Shown piece by piece: positions 13,317 through 26,201 of a stretch of 64,000 nt of DNA. The first letter of the stretch is position 1. Every line of letters starts with the position of its first letter. The notes below the pieces were generated by a model. It saw only the letters and a program-made list of their open reading frames with translations. It had not been told where the DNA came from and did no database searches. Position numbers and translations under genes: made by a program. The stretch lies in contig CM047428.1 in assembly GCA_026168455.1 (NCBI GenBank), forward strand, positions 18,504,759-18,568,758, given 5' to 3'. The stretch is from Theocolax elegans (Eukaryota; Arthropoda; Insecta; Hymenoptera; Cerocephalidae).

Positions 13317-16300
13317 CTCTTGCGCATTTTTCAATACAACGCTCTACACTTCTTCCATCGTTCCAAATGGAAAATCGAGAAGTATCTTATTTATGGAAAT
13401 TAATATATTTTTTTTTCCAAGGTATTCCAATTTATCTAATAATTACTTTGCTAAATAATAATAGTATCTGAATTCGATTAAACCGATCTAATTGTTTTGT
13501 TTTTAATAAACTTCACTACATTTTCTCATGCGATTGATTCTCGGTAAGGAAAAACTGTTGACATCTTCGGTGAAGAAAAAAAAGGAATTAGCGATCATTA
13601 CGATAAAATATTAAAATATTTCAATGTATAAGAATTTTTATCTAATTATACTCAAAACTGCCATTGACGTATACTGAATAATGGATATTAATACAAAATT
13701 AAAGTTGAAACGAAGCTCGGAATGAGGGGATGATGCGGGGGTATAATGCGATGAAATCGAAGGAAACCTGTTTAAAGAGTTATGAGATCAACCTGTCAGT
13801 GAGAATTTTAAAAACGCTTCTTTACTTTTCAACCTTAGCTCTTGGTATATACAAGACCCACGCAACTATCCATATACATATTCATGCGTAGAAACACGAA
13901 ACACCTACATTAAACAAAGTTACAGGTATATATAAGAATTCAAAAGTCAAAGAGAATCTTGATCTCTTTTTCCAAAATTGGCTATCGTCAAGGTCTCTTC
14001 CACCTTGTGTCAACTACACATTATTTGTTTCTTTTCCTTGCTATATATATAATACTAATTAACACGTTCACGATTCAATTTCAGATTACATATAAAATAA
14101 GTAATTTTTTATTTTTTATTTTAATAAAATTCACGGACAGAGCCTAATAGTTTATTTATTTAATATTATCGTGTACAAGACTATTAAAATTAAAAACTTT
14201 GGTATCTCTGTTTCTTTGCGATCTAATTGATATAGGTATAAAACATTTGTAACATAATTATTTTATATACATATACAAGTATATTTGAAAGAATACGATT
14301 TTAAATAAAAATTTGGACCTCGGAAAATGTAATTCTATATTTACGATGGATTAAGACTTATCTTCATATCCGTATTCTATCTTCAAAGGAGTGTACCTAA
14401 GGAAGATTATAGTGATTAAATTCAATCTTTTTTTTACCTCCTTACACGTTTAATTCTTCTTTCCCACGTCCAATTTCTTCCCTATAATTTCCGACCTTCC
14501 GGTCACCAGCTCTAAATTTTTATCCACGATTGATACACGAAAAAACCCAAAACAAATCTCATTCTCGAGTATATCCATTAGCATTATTAATAATTACGAG
14601 TAATTTCTATGTACTTAATTACTGCGAGTATCTAAATTTAATTAATAAAATTTAAAAAAATTTTTTTTTCAATTTTTTAAAAATAAAATTCTTTAAGTAT
14701 ATTATGCGACACGTTGAGATAAGACCCATCAGGTTATCAATCCACAAGTTCAAATATATAACATTTCTAACGATACGAGTGTAAAATTATAGTTTGCAGT
14801 GCAGTGAACTATAGCAATAAAAATTGGCAATAAAGCAATGTAAATTTATTTTGTTAAAGTAAGTATAACGCGATATCGGTTCCTAAAAAAGTTAAGAGAA
14901 CATCAGTCAACCAGGTAAGCATTGACGTCGTTCCTTCGAAAGGAGAAGAGTTCGATTAAGAGTTCGTCTTTCTTTCTCCGTGGTCTGTTACTCGGTACAG
15001 AAATCGGTACTTCGCCACGGCCGCGCTCCTTGTAATCGATTATTCCGGAATCGAGGGAGCGAGAGAACGAACGCGGCGTTCGAATCGCTTTAAGCGTGGG
15101 AAGCGGACGGCGAGTCCGCGATTTTTCGAATGATCGAAAGAAGAGCGCAAGCGAGAAGGCGCAATAAGAAACGGGTCTATTAAAGATAGAGGGACGAGGA
15201 GAAGGTGAAGGAGGTGGAGGAGGTCGAGAAGGTGGAGGAGGAGGTACGAAACGGAGACAGGAAGCCAGATTGAAAGACGTTCGATCGAAGAAAACAAAGT
15301 ACAGTTATATCTCGTTGTACTTTCGTGATAAGCTTAGAATTATTTTGTTACACTGATTCTTTTATCGAATAATATACTTTATATTGTTATTTATTATAAT
15401 ACGAGTGCATCATGATTTACACAACTATCAAATTCTCACGTTCTACGTTAAAGCTCATAGTAATTATGTTACGAGGCGGATCATTATTAACATATCTACA
15501 TATAAAATACTAGTTTGGAGCTTTTATATGCTAAAGAGTGATTTTATACGAGAATGAACAAGTCTGATTTACTGCGACACCTATACGAATATACACATTT
15601 ATAACGATGTGAATAAATTTTTTTTTATAATAACAAGATGTATACTCGATGGAAAATAGCTCTATTGTCAAGATACGGAGTTTATAGAAGGTAAGTAAGA
15701 TAATAACACATCTATGATGTTTATAAAAATCTCGCCTATTCATAAATTGTATACAAATTAATTTTATTGTGTTAATTTCTGTCATAATGAAGTTTCGCGT
15801 AAAAATACTTATAAATTACAGTCATCCATTCTTGTTTGAAGTGTGTAAACAATTAAACGAAAAAAAAAAATAATAATGAAATTTTAATAGGCTCGACATA
15901 TCAATTATAGTGTATATCGGTATTGCAAAATTCACAATAATATTTAAATAAAGAAAAATACATTCTGTGCCAGTTTAGCAAAAGCTTTATCAGAAAGAGA
16001 TTAAGACATTCAATAAAATCCTTTCTCTTATGAATCAAGTTATTTTTACACTCATACGTCAAATATACTGATGTATATAAGTCATCTCACTTTTGCAAAC
16101 GCGAACGTAAGTAAGGTATTCCCTTCTTTATTTTTCAGTGTACATAAATAACTCGACTCACCAGATAACAATTAAAAAGAACGGTGCAATAAAAAGACGA
16201 AGAGAAAAAAGATGACTGCCACGGTTTATCCCGTGGTGTAGGTAATATAAAAAGGGCATCGTTTCATCTTGATCCTTTCTCTCTCTCTCTCTCTCTCTCG

Positions 16301-19020
16301 GAACGATTCTCAGAGCATTTCCTACTCCCGCAGGCTCCTGATCTCACTGTTCTTTACCTCACCACGCGATAAACAAAGCACAAGGCAATGAAGAAAAAGT
16401 CATACCTGCAATTTCTCCTCTTACGCGTTCCTCGATTTTTCGATGTTGCGGACAATCGTCCCCTGATTGCTACACGAGATGAAAAATTGCGAGAATCAAT
16501 CAATGGGAGCTCGATTCGAGCGACAGCGCGAGAAACGATTCACGCGAGAAATCTTCTTTCTTATTTTTTTTACTCGTTTAATAAGGTTATATGCGCTCGT
16601 ATGCGAATAAAAAACATTTGGCGTATCGAAGGTGCAATTTCATGGAAGTGACGCAAGGTTTGAGATACAAGAAAAGAGTGCTGATATAAAAAGACGGTGA
16701 AGCTTTTGTTGCTTTTCGGTGGTAACGGTAATACTTTTTTCTTTTTTACTCCCGATGATTGTATAGGGGGGCGCTGTGTGTGTGTTTTTTTGAACGTTGG
16801 TGATATGAAGCGTCAAATTCAAATTTATATTATAATATGCATTAGTTATAAAAAATTATGTTATATAATAATTATGTTAATTATGTTATACATTAATATT
16901 TGTGAATAAAATGAAGATATTTAGTACTTTTTAAATCTTATGAATATTGACGTGAAGTTTTCATTAACTCTTCTTACTCTATTGATGACTTGAAAAATAA
17001 TTTTTTTTAAATTATAGAGTTTAATCGTAGAGTAAGTAGAGTCGCATTTCCTAAGAACGTAGTAACCAAGTGCAAGACGCTTAGCCACCAGAGAGGAGAG
17101 AAAGACGCGGAGATAGGGAAAAACAATAAAATCTCAAAGCGCAGAGAGCCGGGCTCTCTTCTCTTTTCACGGAAGATATCCGATAGCGCGGCCGAGCGCG
17201 AGCGAGCCGCGTGACTTTCGAAATCTTCCCGGGGCACGATGTGAAATTATTGCTGCTGGAATCGTGAGAATCGAAGTTGGCGGACGCGGGAGAGTCAACG
17301 GGGCTGCCCTACGCGAAGGGAGAAAAGGTTTCGTACACTTATACCAATGACAGTACGATGATTACCGATACGACGAGACTAGAACTCTCTTTTTTTTTAT
17401 CGCTTCGTTTCTTTTCTTGCTCTATTGATTTTCGCGCTGGACGGTTTTCTCGAACTTGGAAATGGTATTTATTTCGCGCAGTGATTAGATGACACATGAA
17501 CTATCTGCATTTTCATTTTTGCCACATTCGTTTTCAAATAATAGATTTACTATTGAATAATAAATTTTGTCGTGTTAAATATTATTTGATTTATTACGTT
17601 GACATTTCCCAATTAAATAATCGCGTACGAGTTATGTAGATAATAAATAATCGAATTAAAGTTTCCGAGAGTAACGTTTTTTTTTTTAAATGAATCACGC
17701 AAACTAATAATTGCCATTATTATTCAATAAAATTTTTTAAATAAATATAGTAAAGTGGGATGATAAATTGTGCTTATATTTAGAAAAGTAATGAAGTTTA
17801 TGACTTTAATATTTCTTAGTATTCGGTAGCGAACCAAGAATAAATATACTTATGCAAATAGGCTGAATTACATTTTACTCTATTATGGAACTCGTTTAAT
17901 TTACGTCGGATAATTTAAACAGGTATATCCCTAACGTACAAATGTATCATATGGAAACTCATTTATAAACGTTGATTACACTCCGTTCCGTATACGGAAC
18001 ACTATTTGTATTAAAAAAAAAACAATTTGTATGCTTATAAAATTATTATATTCATAATTTAATTACATTAAAATAATTGTTTCATTCGCGTTTAACATTT
18101 GTCATTTCAATTTAAAAACTATAAACCGTAGAATTTAGATCAAATTTCCTGTTTCGTGTAAATCTTGTGTTGTTATTACAAAATTTTGATACGAAGACAG
18201 AAATCTGACAGCATTTAAGTACTGGAGAAAAAAAAAGTTCAAGTCACGATAATAAATTTCAGCAAATCTGTGATTTCATAGACGTTTCTTCTTTCGTATG
18301 TACACACATATATATATAAACTAAAATTCAAAGATGGCTTACGTAGGTTTTATTGCGCAATAAAAAATGTTTTCAAATATGAATATTTATCTTGGAAAGG
18401 TAATAATATATATAATACAACTAACTATAAGATATTAATAATATTTAGACACTGTTATTATTTATAATTTATAACAACAGTTCAAAGCAAAATATAGTTT
18501 TTTTATTAAACGATTGTATGAATGTATAAATGTTTAAGTTTGGAAAGTAATTGGAAAACTAAGAAAAGAATAAATGAAAATTAAAGTTTTTGAACATTAA
18601 ACTTAAAATCTCTAAAAACACAAATTTATGAAAAAATTCATATCACAAATATCGAACTCTAGTTATCAGAAATGGTATTATTTGAAATCCCTGACGTTGA
18701 AATCTATCACTTGCAACAAGCCGAATAAAAAAAATCCAAAATTGTCGGTACGTGTATAAAAAGATAAATAAAAAATAATATCAGAAAACTAGCTGTATCA
18801 TCTATCCATCAAAAAGATGATCAGGTATAAGAATCTCGATACCCCCTACCTCTTTCTATAATAATCCACGTCGACACACAATGCCAAGCAGAAACCGCGC
18901 CTTAGAACAATGCGACGTTTAATCTTTCGAAAATCGCACATCCTTGCGGCACCATCGCAAACAATAAATTTTAATAGAAACGCCATGGAATGGATGCCTC
19001 GGAGCGCAATTTCCTCGAGA

Positions 19021-19047
19021 AAGAGAGAGAGAGGGGGGGGGGGGGGA
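19021..19047. repeat. GA run followed by a poly-G tract
   Basis: A short GA run leads into about 14 consecutive G residues. A CT-rich run at about 19132-19170 follows on the same strand, so the pair can form a purine-pyrimidine fold. Overlapping ORFs are low complexity. Confidence 0.85.
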
Positions 19048-19807
19048 AGAGGGAGAGACGCGCGAACGCGAGGGTCGTTTCCTCCTCCGCGTAAACCACA
19101 ATTGCATTTCTATGGGGCGTCCGATCTCCCGCGTCTCTCTCTCTCTCTCTCTTTCTCTCTTTCTCTCTCTAGATACACACGCAAAAACCACTCTCTCGTA
19201 ACGAGTCGTTAAACTTCCCGGCGCGGAACGATTCTCATGAAATCGCGCCTCCTCTAACCCCTTTTCCAAGTCTTTATACATCGTGCGTGTGTATAACCTC
19301 GATGATCTTCTCGACGGACATTTTTGGAGCTGGATGTTTCTTTGGTACTCAAGTTGATGACTTAATGTTTAATGAGAATACCATACGATCAAACGACTAT
19401 ATGCCTACGATATAAAATCTTGATTAACCGAAAACATTGACTTTTCCCACATACCTATATATACATAAGCTTTGCCATGATTTCGTTTTACTGCGCTACG
19501 TTGTATACTAATTATAATTTGTTTCATAGAAATTTCTAAGATTTTATTATTTTGAACAACCGCGGTAGCTCTATTATTATACTGTACAATTTCAATATCC
19601 GCGCCAAAAATTATTTTATTATTTATTAGTTTTATTTAATAGTTTTATTATTTATAATTCTAAAAAAAGAACAAAAATTAATCACCGAATGCAGTATTCA
19701 GAATGTAACGTAAATCTGATGTATTATATATCATGTGTGAGTGTCAGAAGAATCAAATTGCAATACTATACGAAGACAATACAAATTAACAATGGCCTCA
19801 AACGCTC

Positions 19808-19885
19808 GGTACAATAGCTCAGTAGTTAAAATGTTCGACTTTGGCGCAAAACAGTGCTGTATATCAAATTCATCACTAACTTTTT
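19808..19885 (+). ncRNA. Degenerate tRNA-like sequence (possible SINE head)
   Basis: The stretch opens GGTACAATAGCTCAGTAGTT, which contains TAGCTCAGTAGT, a good match to the RNA polymerase III A-box of tRNAs. About 50 bases on is TATCAAATTCA, a weak match to the B-box GGTTCAANTCC, and a T-run follows about 13 bases later. The D-stem and acceptor stem do not pair properly, so it is not an intact tRNA gene. It could be a decayed tRNA pseudogene, the tRNA-derived head of an old SINE, or chance. Confidence 0.3.
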
Positions 19886-21706
19886 CCCTTTCATCTTTAT
19901 GATACAATTGCAATTTTCCATGAATATAATATATATAAGTATATCGTAACATTCTATACACAATGTTACATTTAGATACATATACATATACCACATAAAA
20001 TTTTAATACCATGTTATATATTTGATTAAAAAAAGAAGAAAAGAAAATCGTACGCAGTTGCTCGCTATTACTTGAAACCGATATCTAATATATTTTCTTA
20101 AATTAATTTAATTAATCCTATAGATCGCGTATACGTATGCAACGATAATAGATTTATATTTCATTAGTTATTTTACGTAAGGATATATATATCACTATTT
20201 GTAAATGTGATTTTAAAAGTTTAATATTAATTGCACACATTAAATTACACTACATGTAAAATTAATAATTTGCTATTATATTACATTTCTTAAATCTAGG
20301 ATAACCAAAATAAGCGCCTAAGGAAATGTTAAAAGTGAACGAAAAAAAAGAAAAGTAAATCAGTACATTTGGTAAGAGGAAAAGTAATAAAACTACAGCT
20401 AACTAAATTGTATTTCAATTACATAAATAGGGTCTTGCATTGTATAATAAAAAGGTATATAAATAAATTAAAAATAAAATAATAATAAAACTTTTGAATG
20501 TTACGATTTAAAACGCGACGTATTATGGAGGATTTGATGTAACGCGAGTTATTAACCTTAACGAAGAGGAGGGAAGGTATACGGTCGGTTCAATCGGTTT
20601 TTGGGGTATATCGGTGTGTAATGACGTTTTTCTTCGGCCGCAATCGCGTTTAGCCTTCGGCAAAGCATGAAACAGATATATAACTGCACGTTGAATGTAA
20701 ACCGCAGCGGCGCAGCGCGCACGGAAACGCGAAAAAAAATCTCCGCAGTGAGTAAAAATTCCTATACCCAGTTTATGTGTGTATATAGGTATACGGAGAG
20801 TGCGATGGAATTCCTTCGTCCAAAAGCCACAGAATGGATATATTTTTATTATACAATTTTTCATCGATGTTACATACACTGTACAACGTTCATCATTCTC
20901 TACGAATACTATGTGTAACATTGTAATTTGTTGATTATATATACTATATTGTTATACAGTTTTAATATAATTTAACGAGGAGTGACTTTGTTTTCGTATC
21001 GAAAGCAGTTAAGTTATTTAACATTACGCATCTCTCTCTCTATTCACGCAATGCAGAAAAAGTGAACTACAAATTTGAGTAAAAATTAGTTAACCAAATC
21101 CCGATTGCAACGTATACGACCTAATTTTCAATGCAAATGGCAATCTTAATTAACATTCACTTGATAACTGTACATTTAGTAAAATACACGTACATCTGGA
21201 AATACTCGACATCCCACATACATTGTGATTAAATAAAAAAAAGGTAAGATCGCAGTAGTTAACGAAAAAAATCAACTTTTAAACATTATTCCCAAATCAA
21301 TGACATACATACATCGAAACAACAATTAAATTAAAATAAATGATCATAAGATCAATTTGAAAATCAAAGATTCCGTGCCGTGATGACTGGTAAAGGGGAA
21401 AACGTCACGAAAAACCTGCTCTAGCCTCTCCCCTATAGTTAAACCGCGCGCGCGCGCGGCTTGGACGAGAATTCCTTGTAAGCACGCACCAACTCACGCA
21501 TGCGTCTATATATATATAGATGTGGATATGTGCGTATATAACGTATGTATGTATATGTATATATACGTGTATACCTATTCGTACCTTATTGGTTTGGTTT
21601 CTCCATCGTCGACCTCTCGTTATCGGATAGCTGCTTCGTTGAATGGGTTGGCCGATAAAGACGAGTCAATGGGTGCCGTCCGTCGAAGAAAATATACTTA
21701 GGAGGA

Positions 21707-21741
21707 AGAGAGAGAGAGAGAGAGAGAAGAGAGAGAGAGAA
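21707..21741. repeat. GA dinucleotide microsatellite
   Basis: An interrupted GA run inside a CpG-rich patch (about 21.42-21.85 kb). It accounts for the RERERE-type ORFs seen there. Confidence 0.9.
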
Positions 21742-22900
21742 AAAAAGGGATACGAAAGTGTGTTACGAGCCGAAACAAAAGGTGAAGCCGAGCCGAGCCG
21801 AGCCTCGGTATTATGCAACCGGTGTGTGCCCGGGGATCCACGAATCGAGCGTGCGCGACACGTGTCGAATGAATTTTATTTCAAGAAGCAACTCACGCGG
21901 CTATTATAATACCAACGTATACACTATTTCTTCATTAAAATATATTGTTGTACATACTTATGATAGTCCAATAACTGGTTTATCGCAATCAAGCTTCTAA
22001 GTTAGAAAAACGTCTCAACTTTATTAAATATTACAAAAATATTGTATTGTTTTACGTCATCAAAATCTGTTTGAGAAAGGCATTTATTTAGATCGAACGT
22101 TAAATTTTAAATTACATCAATGCATTGAATGTTTGAACAAAACAAAAAAAAAGTATAAGGAGTAACTCTATCGTCAGAGAAGGAAAATACAAGTTTCTAA
22201 GAACGCGATGTGTTATTAATTAAGAAATTTGTCGAGTATATAATTTTCCGCGAACTCGCGATAATGTCAGTTAATTTCGAAAATTTAACGAAAGACAATA
22301 ACGTACAAAGCGAATTCTAAGAAGAAAAGAAAATTGGAACGAGCGTGCGTACAAGCATCTTTGAAAAATTTTGATTTTCAAATATGATAGATAGATATTT
22401 TTTACCTCTTGTATCTTATATATACCTATAGATAGTAGGTTCTAAATTATATAGATTATATATATAAAAATCGTTCTCTCGTTACCTTCATAGTGGTATT
22501 TAAACCGATGTGGCTAAATAACGAAAGCAAGAATGATCCATCCTTGGAAAGCTCGCTCGTAGTTAAATAATCCACAGGCTCGAAACAACAAAGCTCGATA
22601 AAGAAATCCCGTCGAGAATCGAAGTGCATACAAGCGATCGATCAACCGCGCGTGTTTTGAAATGCAAATCCGCGGCGAAATATCGAGCACGCTCAATGAC
22701 GTAACAGCGTAGATAAAAAAATGATGAAAAAAAAAAATAAAATGGAAATAAAAAAGAGACGAAGAGAAGACTGCGCCCAAAGGTGTCGTATAGCAAGTAC
22801 AAATGTGTGTGTGAGAGAGTAAGAGAGAAAGGCAAGGTAGATACAAAGGAAAGGACGGGACAGGAAAGATGTAATAAGGTATAGGATCTCGTGATTCGAC

Positions 22901-23760
22901 TTGGAGAGAAAGAAGGAAAGAAGAAAAGAGAGAGAGAAGAGAGAAATGAGAGGCACGCGGGCCACTGCAGAGTGCGTGGAAAGGATCGACCGGTTGCTCG
23001 GAGTGACGTGAGTGAACTAAAGCTGCGGGCAGGCAGGTAACGCCAGGTAAGCTCGGGCCGCCTGAGCCGCCGTGGCCGCCGTGGCCGCCGCCGCTGCCGC
23101 CAACCTGTGCCACAGGAGAGAGAGAGAGAGAGAGGAAGCGAGGCAGCCAGGGAGCCAGTGAGCCAGCTAGCCAGCCGGCCGTGAGCGAGAGAACCGTGCG
23201 CGCTCTGTGGCTCGGCACGGCACGGCGGGGAGAGGAGAGGAGAAGAGAGGAGAGAGAAAGAAGGGCCGAGGGAATTAGAGAGAGGGAACGATAGAATTAG
23301 AAAAGAATGCGAGAGCGAGGGAGAGGGAATAATAAGGATGATAAAGACGAGACGAGGAGCCAGCCCAGGATACGTTGGAATAAAAAAAAGGCACTACCGC
23401 GGAGAGAGAGGGAGAGAGGAAGATGAGTATTGAGTATAGCATGCCCGCGCTCCGCAGAGGACTAGAGGAGGGAATACGTACACATCTACAGGTGGTACAG
23501 CCGCACGGGGCTACGGGTGGGGAACGCAGAAAGAGAGAGACGGACTGACGGAGACTCTCACTCCTCACTCCTCGATGCGCCTGTGTGTGACTCAGCTCTC
23601 GGAATGAGCGAATAGACCACGGCGTAGCAAAAGTTACGCTCCCGACTCCGAGTCCCGGTCTCGCTCGACCCGAGTTGAGTTCTCTCTTCTGGGCACGCAC
23701 ACACACACACACACACACCGCGGGGTTGCGCGTGATACACTTTTTCAAATATTACACTCT
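22901..23760. promoter_or_regulatory. GC-rich, GA-rich island; candidate promoter or 5' exon
   Basis: This is one of the most GC-rich stretches of the window, with GCC-type triplet runs at about 23060-23100, GA-rich DNA on both sides and a CA repeat at about 23696-23719. On the plus strand two donor-like sites lie ten bases apart: GGCAG|GTAAC (last exonic base 23036) and CCAG|GTAAGC (23046). On the minus strand a donor-like GAAG|GTAACG occurs at about 22.48 kb. GC-rich islands with leading-exon donors are usual at insect promoters, but no initiation codon or coding exon is evident. The 234-residue minus-strand ORF here is low complexity (serine, leucine, glycine) and I do not believe it. Confidence 0.3.
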
Positions 23761-26201
23761 TATGTACGCGCGATCGGGAGAGCACACCCGCACCTTTCTT
23801 TTCGACCGGGCCCTTGCGAACATTTCAGAGATCATCCGCGTCGCACGCTCGGTTATAAATTTCATTTTTAGTTTCTTTTCTCCTTCGCAACCACCAAGTT
23901 TTCTCGTATATGTGTCCAAGACCCGCGTGAATTTTCGAAGGAAAAAAAAGGAGGTTGTACGTGACTTGGCAAACGATTATGCGACCTGGGATATGTGTAC
24001 CTGACGTCATTCTGTTATTATATACTGTTAGTTTTAATTGTTTTTTGCGTGCTTCGGCGATTACGTGCCTATATAGGTATATATACACCTCTCGACGGAA
24101 CGTTAACAGAAGTCGCATTTGTTATATATTTTCCAATCGATATGCGACATAAAATATGACTCGTCTATGATTTAACCTTCATTTTAAGAGATTACATTCG
24201 CTAAGATGTCTTTGTAAACAAAATATAAAATGTTTCTCAGAGTATCTTAGATATTGCATGGGTATTACTACATATACCTCGAATTGGTTGTCGCGCGGAT
24301 AACGAATTACCATATTTTTACGTATCATCCACTAGTCGTATGTAGTATCTTAAATCGCTTATACTTGTGACATAATCGGTATATATATACACACATAGTT
24401 CTATTTTTTAAAAAGTCATCTTTATTAGAAAACATACTTAAATTTTGGTCTTCACTTACGTATATATATTTAATTGGTATTGACATGAATGTGTCACATT
24501 AACATTGTGAAAATTATAAATATTTTTATGGTAAAGATAATTCAATGATTTAGATGAAAAATATGTAATAAATTTTATGTTAGTGAGTAATCGAAAGACG
24601 GACTTGACAAATTTAAAAAAAATTACTATGTTTTATAGGAGCATTTGCCACCGACTTATTAATATTTACTAAACATCTGTTAAATTTTACTATACTATAC
24701 ATAATAATTTTTATGATTAATGTCAATTCTGTTTTTTAAATAACACAATCATTTTTCTAAGAACTTTTTTCTCCGTGATTATGTGAACTTTCTAATTATA
24801 AATAGTAATATTATAGAAAATAAATGTATATTATGTAAATATTTTATAATTCTTTTGCGTATTATAACTAAATTTCGAACAATTCTTTTTATTGATAAGT
24901 TACAAGTGTTTTTCCTGTATACCGTTACCTGTATTTAGATGTATAATGATTTTTGTAAATTGTATGTTTAAATTATAGACTAATTTACATAATATAGGTA
25001 GATGTGATTCATCTCTTCTCACAAGTTACACGGCTCTTTCCAAAGTAAGTTAATTACATAAACACGTTTTATAAACGAAATGTAAAAATGAACCTTTTCT
25101 TAAAATACAATGACAAATTCGGTAGCGACGCTCACTTTAATGTTCCCATAAAACTTAAGTTATTACGAATAACAATTTAAAACAAACTATAAAATTTGAA
25201 ACAATAGAATATATCTTCGTTACATACCTGTATATACACCATCAAAGAAGTAAATATCATTAACCGAACAATAGAAACCGAAAATTTCTATCTTCCGTAA
25301 AAAAGCAAAAAAAAAAAAAGGTAACAATCAAAGTGCAGTAGCAACACTCCCATTAAAATTCCTATTACCGATCCACTATCAATAGAAAATCGTTAAGCGA
25401 CGGTGCGTAATACGAGAAAAGGAAAATAGGATACAGTTAAGCGTTCACAGGTAATCCCTGTAAACAATACGCATTAAACCGAAGAGAATCATCCGAAAAA
25501 CCGCGTAACAGAACAGCCGTCTCGACAGGTTTTTGAATGTCCCTCTTTTTCCCTGCGGGAGCGTCAGGTTGGGCTAAAGAAGCGGGCGCGCGCTTTACGG
25601 CAATTAGCGCAGGTGAATATTCGGCACTGACGCCGCGATCGTAAACAGCTGCCGCCTTGGGCCTTTTGCGAGGTGCAGCTATGGATATATATATACTAAC
25701 ACTTGTATTTTAGGGAAGAACGGTTGTACATCCTTACGAGTTGGATGTAGAACACAGACAATCGAAATCGAGTTGTGGTTGTCTGATGAGACGGTTCCAA
25801 TGTTTATACGAGCAGTCTAACTAGTGTAGCGGTAAAATTTTGTTTTTCTTACATTTATATCAACCCTCTTGTTAAGTATGGAATAATGATTCATATCTGA
25901 ATGAATTTTTTTTTATTTTATTTATAATGTCGCTCTGTTTGTGCTTTCAACATAAGTGAGAAATAAAAGCTTTGATAAAATATACACTAACTGTATATTC
26001 TTAAGTAATTAAAAAATGATAAAGAAATGCTCTTCTTATGACAACGCATTGTATCTTATTAGAGAAATAGGAAATGGCAACGACTCGATAACTTGGTAAA
26101 TATATTGTAATATACGATTCTCCTTCATTTTAATAGAGTTTCATTAATAATTGTATATATAAATGAGAGAAATATAGTAATGAATAATTAAATAGTAGAT
26201 T
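23761..26201. other. Non-coding AT-rich stretch
   Basis: Nothing gene-like was recognised. A more GC-rich pocket at about 25.5-25.68 kb has no ORF worth reporting. A minus-strand donor-like ATACAG|GTATGT occurs at 25226-25228 without context. Confidence 0.65.

Larger units (their letters stand above)
10546..22900. other. Non-coding stretch with simple repeats and CpG patches
   Basis: No gene recognised. GA-rich or CpG-rich patches lie at about 11.64-12.06, 15.0-15.3, 17.05-17.3, 18.9-19.25 and 21.42-21.85 kb; each is purine- or pyrimidine-skewed and gives low-complexity ORFs only. Plus-strand donor-like motifs occur at 14912 (CCAG|GTAAGC) and 15689 (GAAG|GTAAGT), with no matching coding exon. 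A tRNA-like remnant is listed separately at 19.8 kb. Confidence 0.6.

Noticed and set aside
22514..23218. Longest ORF in the window (234 residues, minus strand)
   Set aside because: Serine/leucine/glycine low complexity produced by GA and GCC runs; no domain, and overlapped by equally open frames on the same strand.
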